Shown here one piece after another: positions 23,125 to 33,196 of a stretch of 64,000 nt of DNA (positions are counted from its first letter, which is position 1; the number at the start of each line of letters is the position of its first letter). Origin of the DNA: Eutreptiella sp. 'Long Island Sound 2002' (Eukaryota > Euglenozoa > Euglenophyceae > Eutreptiales > Eutreptiaceae). Under the pieces are notes generated by a model, which had not been told where the DNA came from, made no database searches, and saw only the letters and a list, made by a program, of their open reading frames with translations. The DNA lies in assembly GCA_964036045.1 (NCBI GenBank), contig OZ038384.1, positions 47,979,843-48,043,842 on the forward strand, read 5' to 3'. Made by a program: the position numbers and the translations under genes.

Positions 23125-25038
23125 ATGTCCCAGCAGACCTTGTCCGAGCTCGCCAGCCTGCAGTCCCGCCCCGATCCCGCTGCCGACACCCTCGCCCACT
23201 ACCAAGCCCTCCCCGTCGCCAACCACTAGTTGGAGGAGGCGACCTACCAGTCGGGGGCACTGGGGGTGGACAATGTTGTGGGCTGGGCGGCATCCCTCGA
23301 CCCCTCCCCGATGTGATTCACATCGACCTGCGCAGCCCCACCCGCAACTCCTATCTTGGGGGGAAGGCCTGGGCCACAAATTTGTGGAGGGAACTCCGCC
23401 GCCAACTCCCCTCCCTTAAATTTTTGCATCTGACCCCTCAACCCGCCACCCTTGACCAACTCCTCAATTTCATGCGCACTAACCCGGTGGGGAAGCCTCA
23501 GGACGCCCACATCTAGGTGTACCCCACCACTAACCTTGTGTATACCCCCCCCAATTGCGACATGGTGTGCCTGCACAATCTTGCTGCAGGTGCACCAGCT
23601 GACCACTCCTTTTTCCCCTTCTCCTGGCACCTTGCCAGCCCCCGGTGGTGGGAGGATTTGGGCATCGCCCCTTTCCATCCCACCATCCCCCCACAGGTGC
23701 ACATTCCCGACATCACCCACCCCACCTTCTACAGTACAACTTCTTCGCAATGGTACCGTGGCGCCTCATGCGCCCCCCCCCCCTTCATTTCGAGTGAACC
23801 TCCCCTCCGCAGTGAACACCTTCCCGACCCCCCCCATGGGGTGATGGGCAACCCCGACCCCGCCCTGGACAGGGTTGGCCCCTCTCGGCCGCCCCTCAAC
23901 TTTGTTGATGGGAACGGCTACATTGTGCTTCGGGGGCTTGTGGAAGCACGGGATTGCGAGGTGGCGTGGAACAAGGTGATGAAGGCGTGGGGCAGCGGCG
24001 ACAAAAAAGTCGTCGCAAAAAATTTTGAGCCGCTTTTCAACGCCGGGCGGAGTGAAGATCAGGCAAGGGATCCTGATATCCCTAGGCGTTGGCAAAGCAA
24101 AAGCTCCCTGGGGTCGGGGGTCGGGGGGCCTCTCTTCAAGAAGTTCCACCCCCCCCTCACCGAAAATGTCCCTCAGGTTGGGGACCTCCAACCAGTGACG
24201 CCGGGCAGCATCATCGTGGCGAGTGTGGGGAGTGGGCCCCAGCTCCCCCACACCGATGTCACCACCCACCCCGAGGTGCTCCCCCCCGACAGCAGGGACA
24301 TCTTGGGGTGTCACCTGAGTAGCTTCCTCTGCCTGTCAGAGGACTACCAGGTGGCGGTGCAGGCGGGGATGGCCCTAGGGGAGGCGGGGGAGGCGCGCTG
24401 GGACACCATTCAGCTGCAGAGGGGGGACATGCTGCTGATGGTGGCCACCAGCCGCCACCATGGGTTGCCTGCCCCCCCCGACTACAAGGATGGGCTGCAG
24501 GGGGCTTTTTTTAACTTGTGGACCCTCGACCCCCGGCACCGCCACCACCAGCCCAACACCACGTACCTGGACCCCACCCCCCCCCTAGGAGGCCGTGGCC
24601 GTTGCTGGGGATTTGTCCAGCTGGGACTTCCCCAGCGTGGACCAGGTGTTGTGGGTGGGGAAGGGGGTGGTTGGGAGGATGGGGTTGTGGGAGGGGGGTG
24701 CTGCCCAGGCCCTCTTTGCCGACGCCCCCGAGGCGGTCCCGGCCGCCCCCCCCACGTGCCCCTTCCACCCCACCTTCCTCTCCTGCTCCGCCCCGAGCTC
24801 CGATCTCGCCGTCTAGAGATCGCCGAGCAGAGCATGCTCTTCTTCGTGGGGAGCGTGCACCAGATCGAGATCTGCAAGGGGGACAACGTCGATGCGGAGT
24901 CGGAGATCCATTTCGCCATGTCGGGCGTTGCTCCCCCGGTGCGGGCGACCACGCTGTGGCATCTGGTCAACACAGCCCCTGCGTGGCGGTCGCCCAGATG
25001 TTCGAAGGCTGGGGCATGGTCAATCACATGCCCATGTG
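23125..25038 (+). pseudogene. E5 module 1: 2OG-Fe(II) oxygenase-like protein
   Basis: The ATG at 23125 sits in GACCATGTCC. An N-terminal segment is followed by a domain that starts NGYIVLRGLVEARDCEVAW (about 23911), the usual entry of double-stranded beta-helix oxygenases. The metal site would be His and Asp of LPHTDV (about 24247) and the distal His of SRHHGLP (about 24450), followed by a closing strand (GAFFNLWTLDP). No clear 2-oxoglutarate-binding Arg is visible where expected. These enzymes oxidise a substrate C-H bond using Fe(II) and 2-oxoglutarate; relatives carried by some transposons act on methylated bases, but the substrate here is unknown. The frame changes near 23300. In-frame TAG codons occur at 23227 and 23514, and the frame changes again at a nine-C run (24577-24585). 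The likely end is a TGA at about 25037. Confidence 0.5.
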
Positions 25039-25080
25039 ATTGCAAGGTGTGCTTGCTTGTGTGTTTGCTTTCTTTATTGC

Positions 25081-25214
25081 CAAATTGGACGAAATTCACG
25101 TGAATTTCGTACGAATTTCGTACGAATTTCACGTGAATGCCTGGGTGTGAATACAGAAGCTTATGTGAAATTCTTACGAATTTCGTACGAATTTCTGTGA
25201 ATTCGTCCAATTTG
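25081..25214. repeat. E5 palindrome array 2, long hairpin
   Basis: Outer arms CAAATTGGACGAAATTCAC and its near-perfect complement close a structure of about 134 bases. Each arm contains repeated ATTTCGTACGAAATT. The two arms pair over roughly 55 bases with few mismatches. Placed between modules 1 and 2. Confidence 0.85.
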
Positions 25215-25302
25215 TTCGTTTTATTGTTGCATTGTTCCATCTTTGCTCCCCCTTTCTCCATTGGTGCCTTGCACACTTCTCCCTGTCTGTAGGTCCCGTT
25301 CC

Positions 25303-26790
25303 ATGCGTGCTCGCCGGACATTCGACACCACAGCCGGCGCCGATTCACGCCCCGGCCCCGTGTGCAGGCGCCCGAGCAGGAGAGCGAGGCGGCCCGAGGC
25401 ACCGGTGGTGGACGGGCCCCGAGCGAGGCCGGCAGTGAGCACAGTGAGGGCTCGCGGCGCTCTGGACGCACTGCAGGGGGCCACAACGAGGCCGGCTCCG
25501 GTGCGGGCCATGCCGTGTGGGAGGTGGTCGTCCCCATGCCGTTCCGCGAGGACTTGGGCACCGCCCACCTCGACCCCCCCCCCTGGACCGGGTCACCCTC
25601 GCCCCCAGGCAGCCGGATCCGGCCTGGACGCAGAGGGTGGCGCCCGGGCCCGACGGGCGGCAGCGGCATCTCTCTGCCGTGTGGGACGTGGCCTTGGAGG
25701 CCCGGGGGGTGCAGGGCACCCTTCGCATCTCCTTCCCCTGCCCCATTGTGGTCATGGGGGGTTCCAACCTGCCCGAGGGGCAGGAGCTGGTGGGCATGTT
25801 TGCCTACCGGCTTGTGAGCGGGCACTGGCGGGTGCAGACAGGGGTGGCGCGGACTTGGGAGGAGGGGACGGTGACCACGGCTTGGGTCCTTGGGCTCAAT
25901 GTGATCACGGGGTGGCAGCAGCGGAAGGCGGAGTGGGTGGACGTGGCATGGCTTGCCATGCGCGTCCATGTGGGGAGGCAGCGGAAGGGGGGGATTGACG
26001 TCATTGACGTCGAGGGGGAGGACGACGCCCCCCCCCACCCCCTCGGCCCGGAAGCGGAAAGCCCCCCCCCTCAAGGGGACACCAATGCCCCCCCCCAGAA
26101 AGCCCCGCGTACGGCCACCCCGGAGGAGCGGGCGGAGCCGGCGGCAGGGCGGGGGCAGAGGGGGGCGGTGGGGGAGTGGGTGGAGCAGCAGCATCAGCTG
26201 CAGCGGGCGGGGGCGGGGGAGGTGCGCGCGATGAGCGCGGAGGCCGCCAACTGCGACCTCGACGCCCGCCTATCCAGGGCCAATGACGACAGGCGGGCCA
26301 CCGAGACGCGGTTGGCGGAGGTCACCAAGGAGAGGGACCGCCTGGTCACCAGGGTGAAAACCCTGGAGCGCGACCTGGGGACGGCGCGCAAGGCCACGGG
26401 AGCACCGGCAAAGCCACTGGCATATACAGGGGAGGGGGCTGAGGGTACCGAGGGCCCCCCGGTGGAGAGGGCGGGGCGGGGGGGGGGGGGGGGGCAATGC
26501 CGCCGGTGTCCGGTACCTTCTGGCCGGCGCGCAGGCCTGGCATGCCCAGGCCGGGGCATGCGCCGGCCACATGTCAGCCGTGTCGACCGGCCTCCGGATG
26601 GCCATGCTGGCGAGTGGCCAGCAGGTGGAGGTGGACACCGTGGCGCCCGACATGGCCAGCGTCAATGCCGCCCACCAGGACGTGCGCCGGCAGTACCCCC
26701 CCCACCGCCTCACGTCAGCGGCCATGGACCCCTCTTTCGCTCAGGCGGTGGTGGAGCAGAGCTCCCAGGGCTCCGCTAGCCGGAGCTCTG
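25303..26790 (+). pseudogene. E5 module 2: unknown protein with coiled coil
   Basis: GC-rich coding sequence with at least two frame switches, both at homopolymers: ten C at 25574-25583 and seventeen G at 26478-26494. In the composite reading there is an ordered segment (HAVWEVVVPMPFREDLG, then TLRISFPCPIVVMGG and GTVTTAWVLGLNVITGW), then an acidic and Pro-rich linker, then a long charged helix (LSRANDDRRATETRLAE, then TKERDRLVTRVKTLERDL) typical of a coiled coil. After the G run comes a frame reading LLAGAQAWHAQ. The block ends in a second G run (about 26797-26812). No family recognised. The middle segment might be a second beta-rich domain. Position between two palindrome arrays suggests its own transcript. 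Confidence 0.4.
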
Positions 26791-27164
26791 CTGCAGGGGG
26801 GGGGGGGGGGGGCATAGCTCACCCTTTAACTTCGGGACCACCTGTCCCTTCTAACCTGCACGGATGTTATTTGTACATTTTTATATATGAATATATGTAC
26901 AAATATACTGCCCCCCCCCCAGGCATGGGCAGTTTGACCGACATGTGGGGTACTCCCCCCCCACTTTGCGAAATTTTCTTCAGCACTGTTTGTATTTTAG
27001 TTGGGGTATCCTGTGCCCGTCGATCTGTTACACTGCTGAGGGTGTCAGCCGAAATGATGAACATTGGACTGGGTGTGTGGTAACCCCTGAGCTTCATCCT
27101 ATGCTTGCGTTGTGAGGGCCAACGAGGGCAAAAGGATGAGTCAAATGTTTTTTTTTTGAAAAAA

Positions 27165-27312
27165 TTCGCTTAGATTCACGTGAAATTCGTACGAAATTCG
27201 TACGAATTTCGTGTGAATTTCACAGAAGCCTCAATATTCACACACATTCATTCACGTGAATTTCGTACGCATTTCGTACGAATTTCGTGCGAATTTCACT
27301 AGATTCTCACCA
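27165..27312. repeat. E5 palindrome array 3
   Basis: Two facing blocks of ATTCGTACGAAATT units with ATTCACGTGAA ends (27173-27233 and 27250-27300) form an inverted repeat around a short AT-rich loop. Lies between modules 2 and 3. Confidence 0.85.
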
Positions 27313-27392
27313 AATTTAGTCACCTAGGGCATGGGGATGGTAGAAACCTGCGATAAAAACGTACCCAATTCCACAGGCTTTGTACCAAACAC

Positions 27393-29098
27393 CATGCCGC
27401 GGCCCAAGGAGCCATTCCATTTGGTAGCGGATCATACACGACGGAGGTGCCTACAAGAGCTCCAGCAAGTTGTTACCAAGGAGCTTGCAGCACCCTACAC
27501 CGTCAAGTACCTGCCCGACACCGGGCAAATAGTGCTTACCCCAGAAACAAGAGTTGTAGTGGCCGTCCTGCCTGAGCCCACCATGGAGGAGAGGTTGATT
27601 ATGGCCGTTTGGCGGATCCGGTCGTTGCACCTCTCTAGGACAAAGTCGCGGTACTCAGTGGGGAGCATGACGCACGGTGTGGTATGGGACCAGGTGTACG
27701 GCATGCTTCGGCAGCTAGCGTTACCGGAGTCCCGGGCGTTCACTGCCTATACGGGAGATGGCACGGCCATCCATGGTGCGGCTTGCTACCTACCCGACCG
27801 CATCGGCCACCTCTACAAGTGTCGACCACCCCCACCCTCGGACATCATGCAGCCCGGGGACCGACGGCTGCATTGGTTGCCTATCGCTGTGGATGGTACA
27901 TCGAGGCATGAGGCCTCGTACGTCCATTGCACGCTTGGTGGCACCGCCAGCCCCAACCAACTATCTAGTTGGTGGCTACTGGGGGGCAGTGAAAAGTGAG
28001 AGACCCTCTACGCGGCCTCCCAAGAAATCGATTTTGATGACGAGTTGCGCAAGGCCGCAACCGTAAGTTTTAAAGACGTGGAAGGGAACGATAGGCAGTC
28101 CCTTTTTTTTCTGTGTGTGGGAAAGCACAGGTGCTCATGGCGGGCTGCCACAACTAGAAGGCAGAATCCCCTGGTGCCACCCTATGTTGGGTCTGCATGC
28201 GCAACCGTGCTGTTTGCCTTGCTACCTTTGGCACAGCAAGTGCAATAGACGGCAACTGGGAAGGGACTGTTGCCATAGGTGCTACATGTAGGACCATTAC
28301 GAGTGATAGGCGAGTGCCTGATTATGGCCTCCATGGGGTCCTTCGTGTCCTGTTGTGTGGCATCAACGGGACACGGGACCTAGTTGTACAATTGACAGGG
28401 AAGGCACCACTGTGGCACGCACCATGCTGCAACCGGTTCTAGATGAGGCACGGCTTGCAGCACGAACTTGCACCCGTGCCTCATTAAACAATGACAAGGC
28501 AAACAGCAAGGGGCAGGTAAGGATGGAGTGTGCTGCTGCCATCCATTTCATGCGGAACAGGGGTTGGGAGAAGATAATAGATGCTTGCCTACAACATCCT
28601 AGTGTGAGGCAGCATCAACTAGGAGGAAAAAGTTGGGAGCCGGTGTGCAAAACGTGGTGGGAGAATTTTGCAAGCATGTGTGTATACGCTTGGCGTTCCG
28701 CATGGTTCTCCGGGGCCGACTTGGGGCGGTTCCGGAACCATAGCATAGCCATGGGCACCGCCCACAATGAGCTCCAGTGGGGCAAACTTCTGTGGACGCA
28801 TCTTTGGATCGACCACATGTATTATTTTGCAAAGAAGTGGAGAATCTTGTCAAAGTTCTCCTGCTTTGCCATGGAGGGAAGTCACCGGAGGCTGAAGCGC
28901 ATGTTGCGCAATAGCGGGGGCCTAAGCCTCCTCCGGGGGAGACTAGGGGTGCAAGTGGTTGTGGACAACCACACCATTGATGATAGCCTTTGGTCGCATG
29001 GGTGGGATGCGACCAAAAGGGCACAAAATGGGCAAGGGCCCATGAGTGTACAAACGTATGCAAGCCGTACAAGAAGACGGCTTCTAACCGACATGTAG
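27393..29098 (+). pseudogene. E5 module 3: DDE-transposase-like protein
   Basis: Start ATG in CACCATGCC. The first segment (to 27997) carries YTGDGTAIHG, a candidate first catalytic Asp on a beta strand. A GT-AG intron is plausible from 27994 (AAA|GTGAGA) to 28130 (pyrimidine run, CACAG). Further segments in other frames follow: LRVLLCGINGTRDL around 28340, where relatives would have GD, then a long C-terminal segment (28355-29096). That segment has LLWTHLWIDHMYYFAKKW and FAMEGSHRRLKRML; the Glu would be the last catalytic residue. The layout parallels the transposase-like gene at 2093-3974, which has GDG, GGD and a Glu followed by an Asn/Lys helix. The missing second Asp and the frame breaks make this copy doubtful as an enzyme. 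Confidence 0.45.
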
Positions 29099-29269
29099 CA
29101 CCTTCAGACTCTGTAGCGGCAGTTCCGGTGTCGCAAGAAACGGACATGAGAGCACAACACGAACCTAGACCATTGTTGCCTGTGGCTAGGGTGCATGCAG
29201 GGGTGCACTGGAGAGCCTACTAGGGGTGTTAGGACAAATCAGGGGGTGCACACTGGTAACATTTGTGTA

Positions 29270-29352
29270 AAATCACGTGATTTCACATGAAATTCGCACG
29301 AAATTTGTACGAAATTCGTGCGAATTTCGTACGAATTCACGGGAATTCACGC
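29270..29352. repeat. E5 palindrome array 4
   Basis: Block with ATTCGCACGAAATT, TTGTACGAAATTCG and TTCGTACGAATTCACG words after the TAG of module 3. Completes the series at about 23.04, 25.15, 27.24 and 29.31 kb. Confidence 0.8.
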
Positions 29353-29571
29353 TTATGAATCGGCTACAGGCTTGCCGGGTTTTGGCACCTCTCGTTTGGG
29401 GCGCGGTTTGGGCATGGTGGGTGCTTTTGGGGCCGGACCTTCATTGGATGATGCGTAATGAAGCCGGGGGAAGAATTTTACCCCCTCAAATCCCTCAGAA
29501 GGAACCCAAAATATGGAGTTTCCCCCCGAAAACCTCAAAATTTGGGTCGATTCACGTGAATATTCGCGCCA

Positions 29572-29611
29572 GATTCAAACGGCCACTTATCCCCCGTTCA
29601 CGAAGGGTACA
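29572..29611 (-). repeat. E5 right terminal inverted repeat
   Basis: Complement of the left repeat with a 10-base internal insertion. A palindromic ATTCACGTGAAT lies just inside it (about 29551-29562), mirroring the palindrome inside the left end. Confidence 0.75.
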
Positions 29612-30621
29612 GTCGTGTTTTAGACAACGCGGAGGGTGTATGGATATGCAATGCAGACACGGGTATGAACAGATGTACAATACCCAGCGCGCCCAGACCC
29701 ACAAGTTTTGTCCCGTGTGAACCTGTAATTTCTCATGTGCATGATCGCGTGCATCATACAATAGTGCCCGCGACTGATGCCTGCCATTAGACGCTTACGA
29801 CATCAATGTGAGGAGCAGTGTGGGTATGAGAATAATTGAATGGAGAGCCTGAGTTGGAGCTGCAACCCGCATGAATGTATTATTTTGAACGTTCTTCCCT
29901 ACCACCCTTGTCTTTGTCAATACAGGAGGTGGCAGACAGTGAGCCGGAGTTATGCCTCACAGCCCTGAGCATTTTTCTTCTCCTCACCATTACCAGCCAT
30001 CATCGTACACGTTAGAGTTTCGGTCCACCAGAGACATCAGTGTTTTTCTTGCAGCACGTCCCCTCTTCTCGCCGTATCATTCGCTCACGGATCATATCCT
30101 GAGCCACGTGAATGACAGCTGGAGCCGATCTGATCTTTTTTCCCTTTGAGGTGAAGCCATAACGCATTGCTAAAGAGCCCTTCATAAGCTTGTGCGAAGT
30201 CCTCGAGCTTTTGAACGACCGAGGTGGGATTTTTGACTGGGCCCATTGTGTTGTTTTGCTCTGGGGCCATCGTTCACAAATTCCAGCTGAAATTCCCGGT
30301 TTTGTGACAATCGATGAAGAAACAGCAGGCCCCACAGCCAGCAAATAGTAACCTACGCCTCGAACATCCACGGCTTGTCGGGACGGTCCGTCACCTGCTG
30401 TTCAACAAGTCTCAGCCTAGTGCAAAGAGGTCCATGGTGCCAGCATTCTCTGACCTCCCACCCGATCCACATTTCAGTACCTCTTTCAGCGGACGAGGAG
30501 GTTGCACATGCCCTCCTGCATGCTATTGGTGTTCTGAATAATGGCGCCAGGCGCTTGGGTGCATGGATGCTGCTTCGAGCCTTCTGTTGCAATTCAGATA
30601 CCGCAGTTCCTTTTCTATGAC
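29612..30621. other. Gene-poor stretch with one protein-like minus-strand piece
   Basis: On the minus strand at about 30270-30160 an ATG frame reads MAPEQNNTMGPVKNPTSVVQ and continues with a helical segment. A neighbouring frame continues with AQDMIRERMIRREEG down to 30012. This could be a Gag-like relic with one frame shift. Nothing else is supportable. Confidence 0.3.
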
Positions 30622-31160
30622 GCATTTCATTCATTTCATTTCTTCGTTCATTTACCAGCACATCCGTCCATCCATCCATCCAGCCATCCATCCATTCATT
30701 CAGTCGGTCAGTCAGTGAGTCAGTCATTCAGGCAGTCAGTCAGTCAGTCAGTCATTCCTGAATTCATTCCGCCATTTATTCATTCACTCACATTCATTCA
30801 CACATCCATCCATCCATCCATCCATCCTCCATCCATTCAAAAATTCATTCATTCATTCATTCATTCATTTTCTCCTTAATTTCCTTTTTTTGTTCATTTG
30901 CTCATTCATTCCTTCGCTGGTTCATCCATCCATCCACCCACCCACCCACCCATCCATCCATCCATTCTTTCATTCATTCATTCTGTCATGCATGCATGCA
31001 TCCATGCATGCAGTCATGCTTTTCTCCATTGATTCATTCGCTCACCCATTCATTCGCTCATTCATACATTCATTCGCTTATTCATTCCCTCGCTCATTCT
31101 TTCTTTCATTGCGCCATTGCTCTGTTTTTCATTCATTCATTCATTCATTCCATGCGTATG
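30622..31160 (+). repeat. Tetranucleotide microsatellite block (CATT/CATC/CAGT)n
   Basis: About 540 bases of interspersed CATT, CATC, CCAC and CAGT tetramers. All frames read as repetitive Ser/His/Phe/Ile strings, so the long open frames here are artefacts of the repeat. Confidence 0.9.
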
Positions 31161-32999
31161 TGGGGACAGGTCTGTGTTGCATGCACCAGCAGGCACAGAG
31201 GCTCTGCTCGTCGCATGCTGTGGCCCATGCAAGGCAGTCACTCTCGGAATCACTGAGTCTTTCGGAGTCCTCAGCGGTTTGCTGGCCCACCTCTGGACCT
31301 TTATCACTGTCTCTGGTATTCCACCAATTTTTTTTTGAGGTGAGGATGGATCATTTCGGCATTTGAGCATTTGAAAGGACCCTTTCTGAAGGCTGCCAGA
31401 ATGAGAGCCCCTCCCCTTCACCCATACTTACTTACTGTTGGGCCTGCCCAGCACTGTACAGAGACGTTCTCCCTGCTTTCTACCACGCTGTGAGTCTCGG
31501 TACCTCTACCCGCTACCTCCTGGAAGCCTTTTCTGCCCCAAAGTCCTCCTACTGCAACCGTGGATGAACACATCCCCCAAAAAGAGCATGGTTGGGGGGC
31601 AGCTTTGCTTGGAGACGGGTTTTGAGAAATCCTGCAGTCCCCAATCATCTAATAGCTGGGATTGCAGGATTTATTGCTGCTCTCGCCGACAGTGGTGCAT
31701 GGCATCGCCAGCACCACACCTGATCTAACATCCTTTTTTCACTTAATCGCTATCAGGCCAGGTTAGGTTCGTTCGCTATCAGGGCAGAAGCCATTTTGAT
31801 TTTTTTTGTCTCCAATGAACAAGTGCATGTCACTGTGACTTTGCTGGACGACCTTCAAACCATAGTCTTGCCCAAACCCTGCCCCGCCTCCTGTTCTATC
31901 AGTTTGCTCCATGTCTGCCAACACACCCATCTCTCAACCAAGTTGACCAAATGACCAGCAGCACCCGTTCTGCCGTGCATTTCTGCAAAGCCGCAGAGGA
32001 CTACGGTCTCACATGCTGTAAAAACGTGAAGTACTGAAGATATGAACACCCAAATGGCGCGATGTAAATCTATTCACCATGAAACGTGTCTGTGATGAGC
32101 ACCCGGGGGATATCCTGCACCAGTTTGTGAGTTGGATGGGAAACCCACTGCCATTGCAAGAAGATGGGATGCGGCATTTTTTTTCAGCTAAAGTTAAAGC
32201 TAAAGATGTCGATAAAGACGTCGAAGTTTGCCAAGGATCCCCAATGCGTGTTGTTTGGTCGCCCAGGGGTAGTCACATGCGGTGTGTTTCACTGGGCGCA
32301 TTGTGTGGTGTGTGGTATGCTGGAAACCAAATTGATGCGGATTCTTGTTGCACAAATTTCATATTTGGGTTGAAACTCTTTGCAGGACAATTGTAATATG
32401 GTGGATGAAGGACATTGAGGCACTGCGGTGGTGATTATGGATGGGCTTCTGCTTTCATCTGCTGACACTGCGGGCATCTGCTGACACCATGGACGAGGGT
32501 AGACGCTCTGGAAAGTGGGTTGTGGATAAATTTCCAAATCGGGTGTCAGCATCTGGAATATGGTTTGTGTATGAAGGAAGGACCGGTGGTGCACAAGGCG
32601 CTGGTGTCTTTGTACTTGCAAGGCATGCAACTGGTTGCAGAGTGGGCCAGTGCTGCAAGAAGTAATATTGCTGTTGCCCGAAAAAGTTGCATACAGGAGG
32701 TTAAACAGCAGGGTTGGTTTGCCAGAGTTGCAACAGAAACTCGAACGGCAAGTACAACAGCGGTGGGATGTGGCTTTTGTGTGGGGTTTGTAGATGCCTC
32801 TAGGAGCAGAAGAAGATACAGGCACATGCGGGTTTGGGTTATGGTTGCAGCGAGGCACTTGCGAAATAAGCGCGGACCAGGGCCTGTATATTTCAAGAAA
32901 CCCATGAATTCATGCCCTCCAATGAGCAGTATTTCCCCTGGATGCTTCTCTTGGCCACCTCTCAGAATCCTTTATCAATCCTGCATCTACAATATAATA
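31158..32999. other. No clear gene
   Basis: Several frames of 100-165 codons exist (for example 32079-32396 and 32520-33011) but they overlap each other and show no recognisable motif. This is the presumed host DNA to the left of E3, up to the inversion breakpoint at 32999/33000. Confidence 0.35.
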
Positions 33000-33196
33000 C
33001 ATATAATACAATAGATAAACCCTCTTTTGAATTAAAATTAAGCCATTAAGTGCCTTTCAACCATATTGGAAGTGATCAAGCTCCATGGATAAAATTTCCC
33101 CCAATGTCCCAACCAAACTCCAATAAAGATTAATACCATTGCTCCATATGAAACCAATGTTTTGAGAAATTGTTGCTCATTCATGGACTTTCAGCA
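33000..33196 (-). repeat. First 197 bases of the E3 5' LTR, inverted
   Basis: Reads on the minus strand as TGCTGAAAGTCCATGAATGA and matches 62717-62913, the start of the E3 3' LTR, base for base in length (197). The five bases that precede it on the minus strand (33201-33197) are CATTT, identical to the five bases that follow the 3' LTR at 63741-63745. Confidence 0.85.

Larger units (their letters stand above)
22870..29611 (+). mobile_element. E5: DNA transposon carrying oxygenase-like, coiled-coil and transposase-like modules
   Basis: The ends are inverted repeats. TGTACCCTTCGTGAAC begins at 22870 and its exact complement ends at 29611. After a spacer (10 bases longer on the right) both arms continue with GGCCGTTTGAATC. 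The flanking five bases, GACGT on the left and GTCGT on the right, would be a target duplication with one mismatch. Inside are three plus-strand modules of about 2 kb, each starting with ATG in good context (23125, 25303, 27393). Before, between and after them lie TTCGTACGAA palindrome arrays. The 3' module is the transposase candidate. All three genes contain frame breaks, so this copy is probably dead. Confidence 0.65.

Noticed and set aside
5000-25000. Possible reassigned TAG codon (in-frame TAG at 6498, 23227 and 23514)
   Set aside because: TAG and other stops also end plausible genes here (for example 8561-9259 and module 3 of E5), and the same elements have frame shifts. Simple decay explains the TAGs.
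24482-26194. 570-codon open frame on the minus strand
   Set aside because: It is antisense to E5 modules 1 and 2 in very GC-rich DNA, reads as Pro/Arg/Gly low complexity and crosses the palindrome array. It is a shadow frame.
25081-29352. CRISPR or integron-like reading of the regularly spaced palindromes
   Set aside because: Only four arrays about 2.1 kb apart with genes between them and terminal inverted repeats outside. A transposon with palindromic spacers fits better.
30622-31160. CRISPR-like array
   Set aside because: Tetranucleotide units without fixed repeats and spacers, in a eukaryotic context. It is a microsatellite.
30541-31366. Open frames reading repeated His/Ser/Phe/Ile
   Set aside because: Produced by the tetranucleotide microsatellite; open in all phases because the repeat contains no stop.
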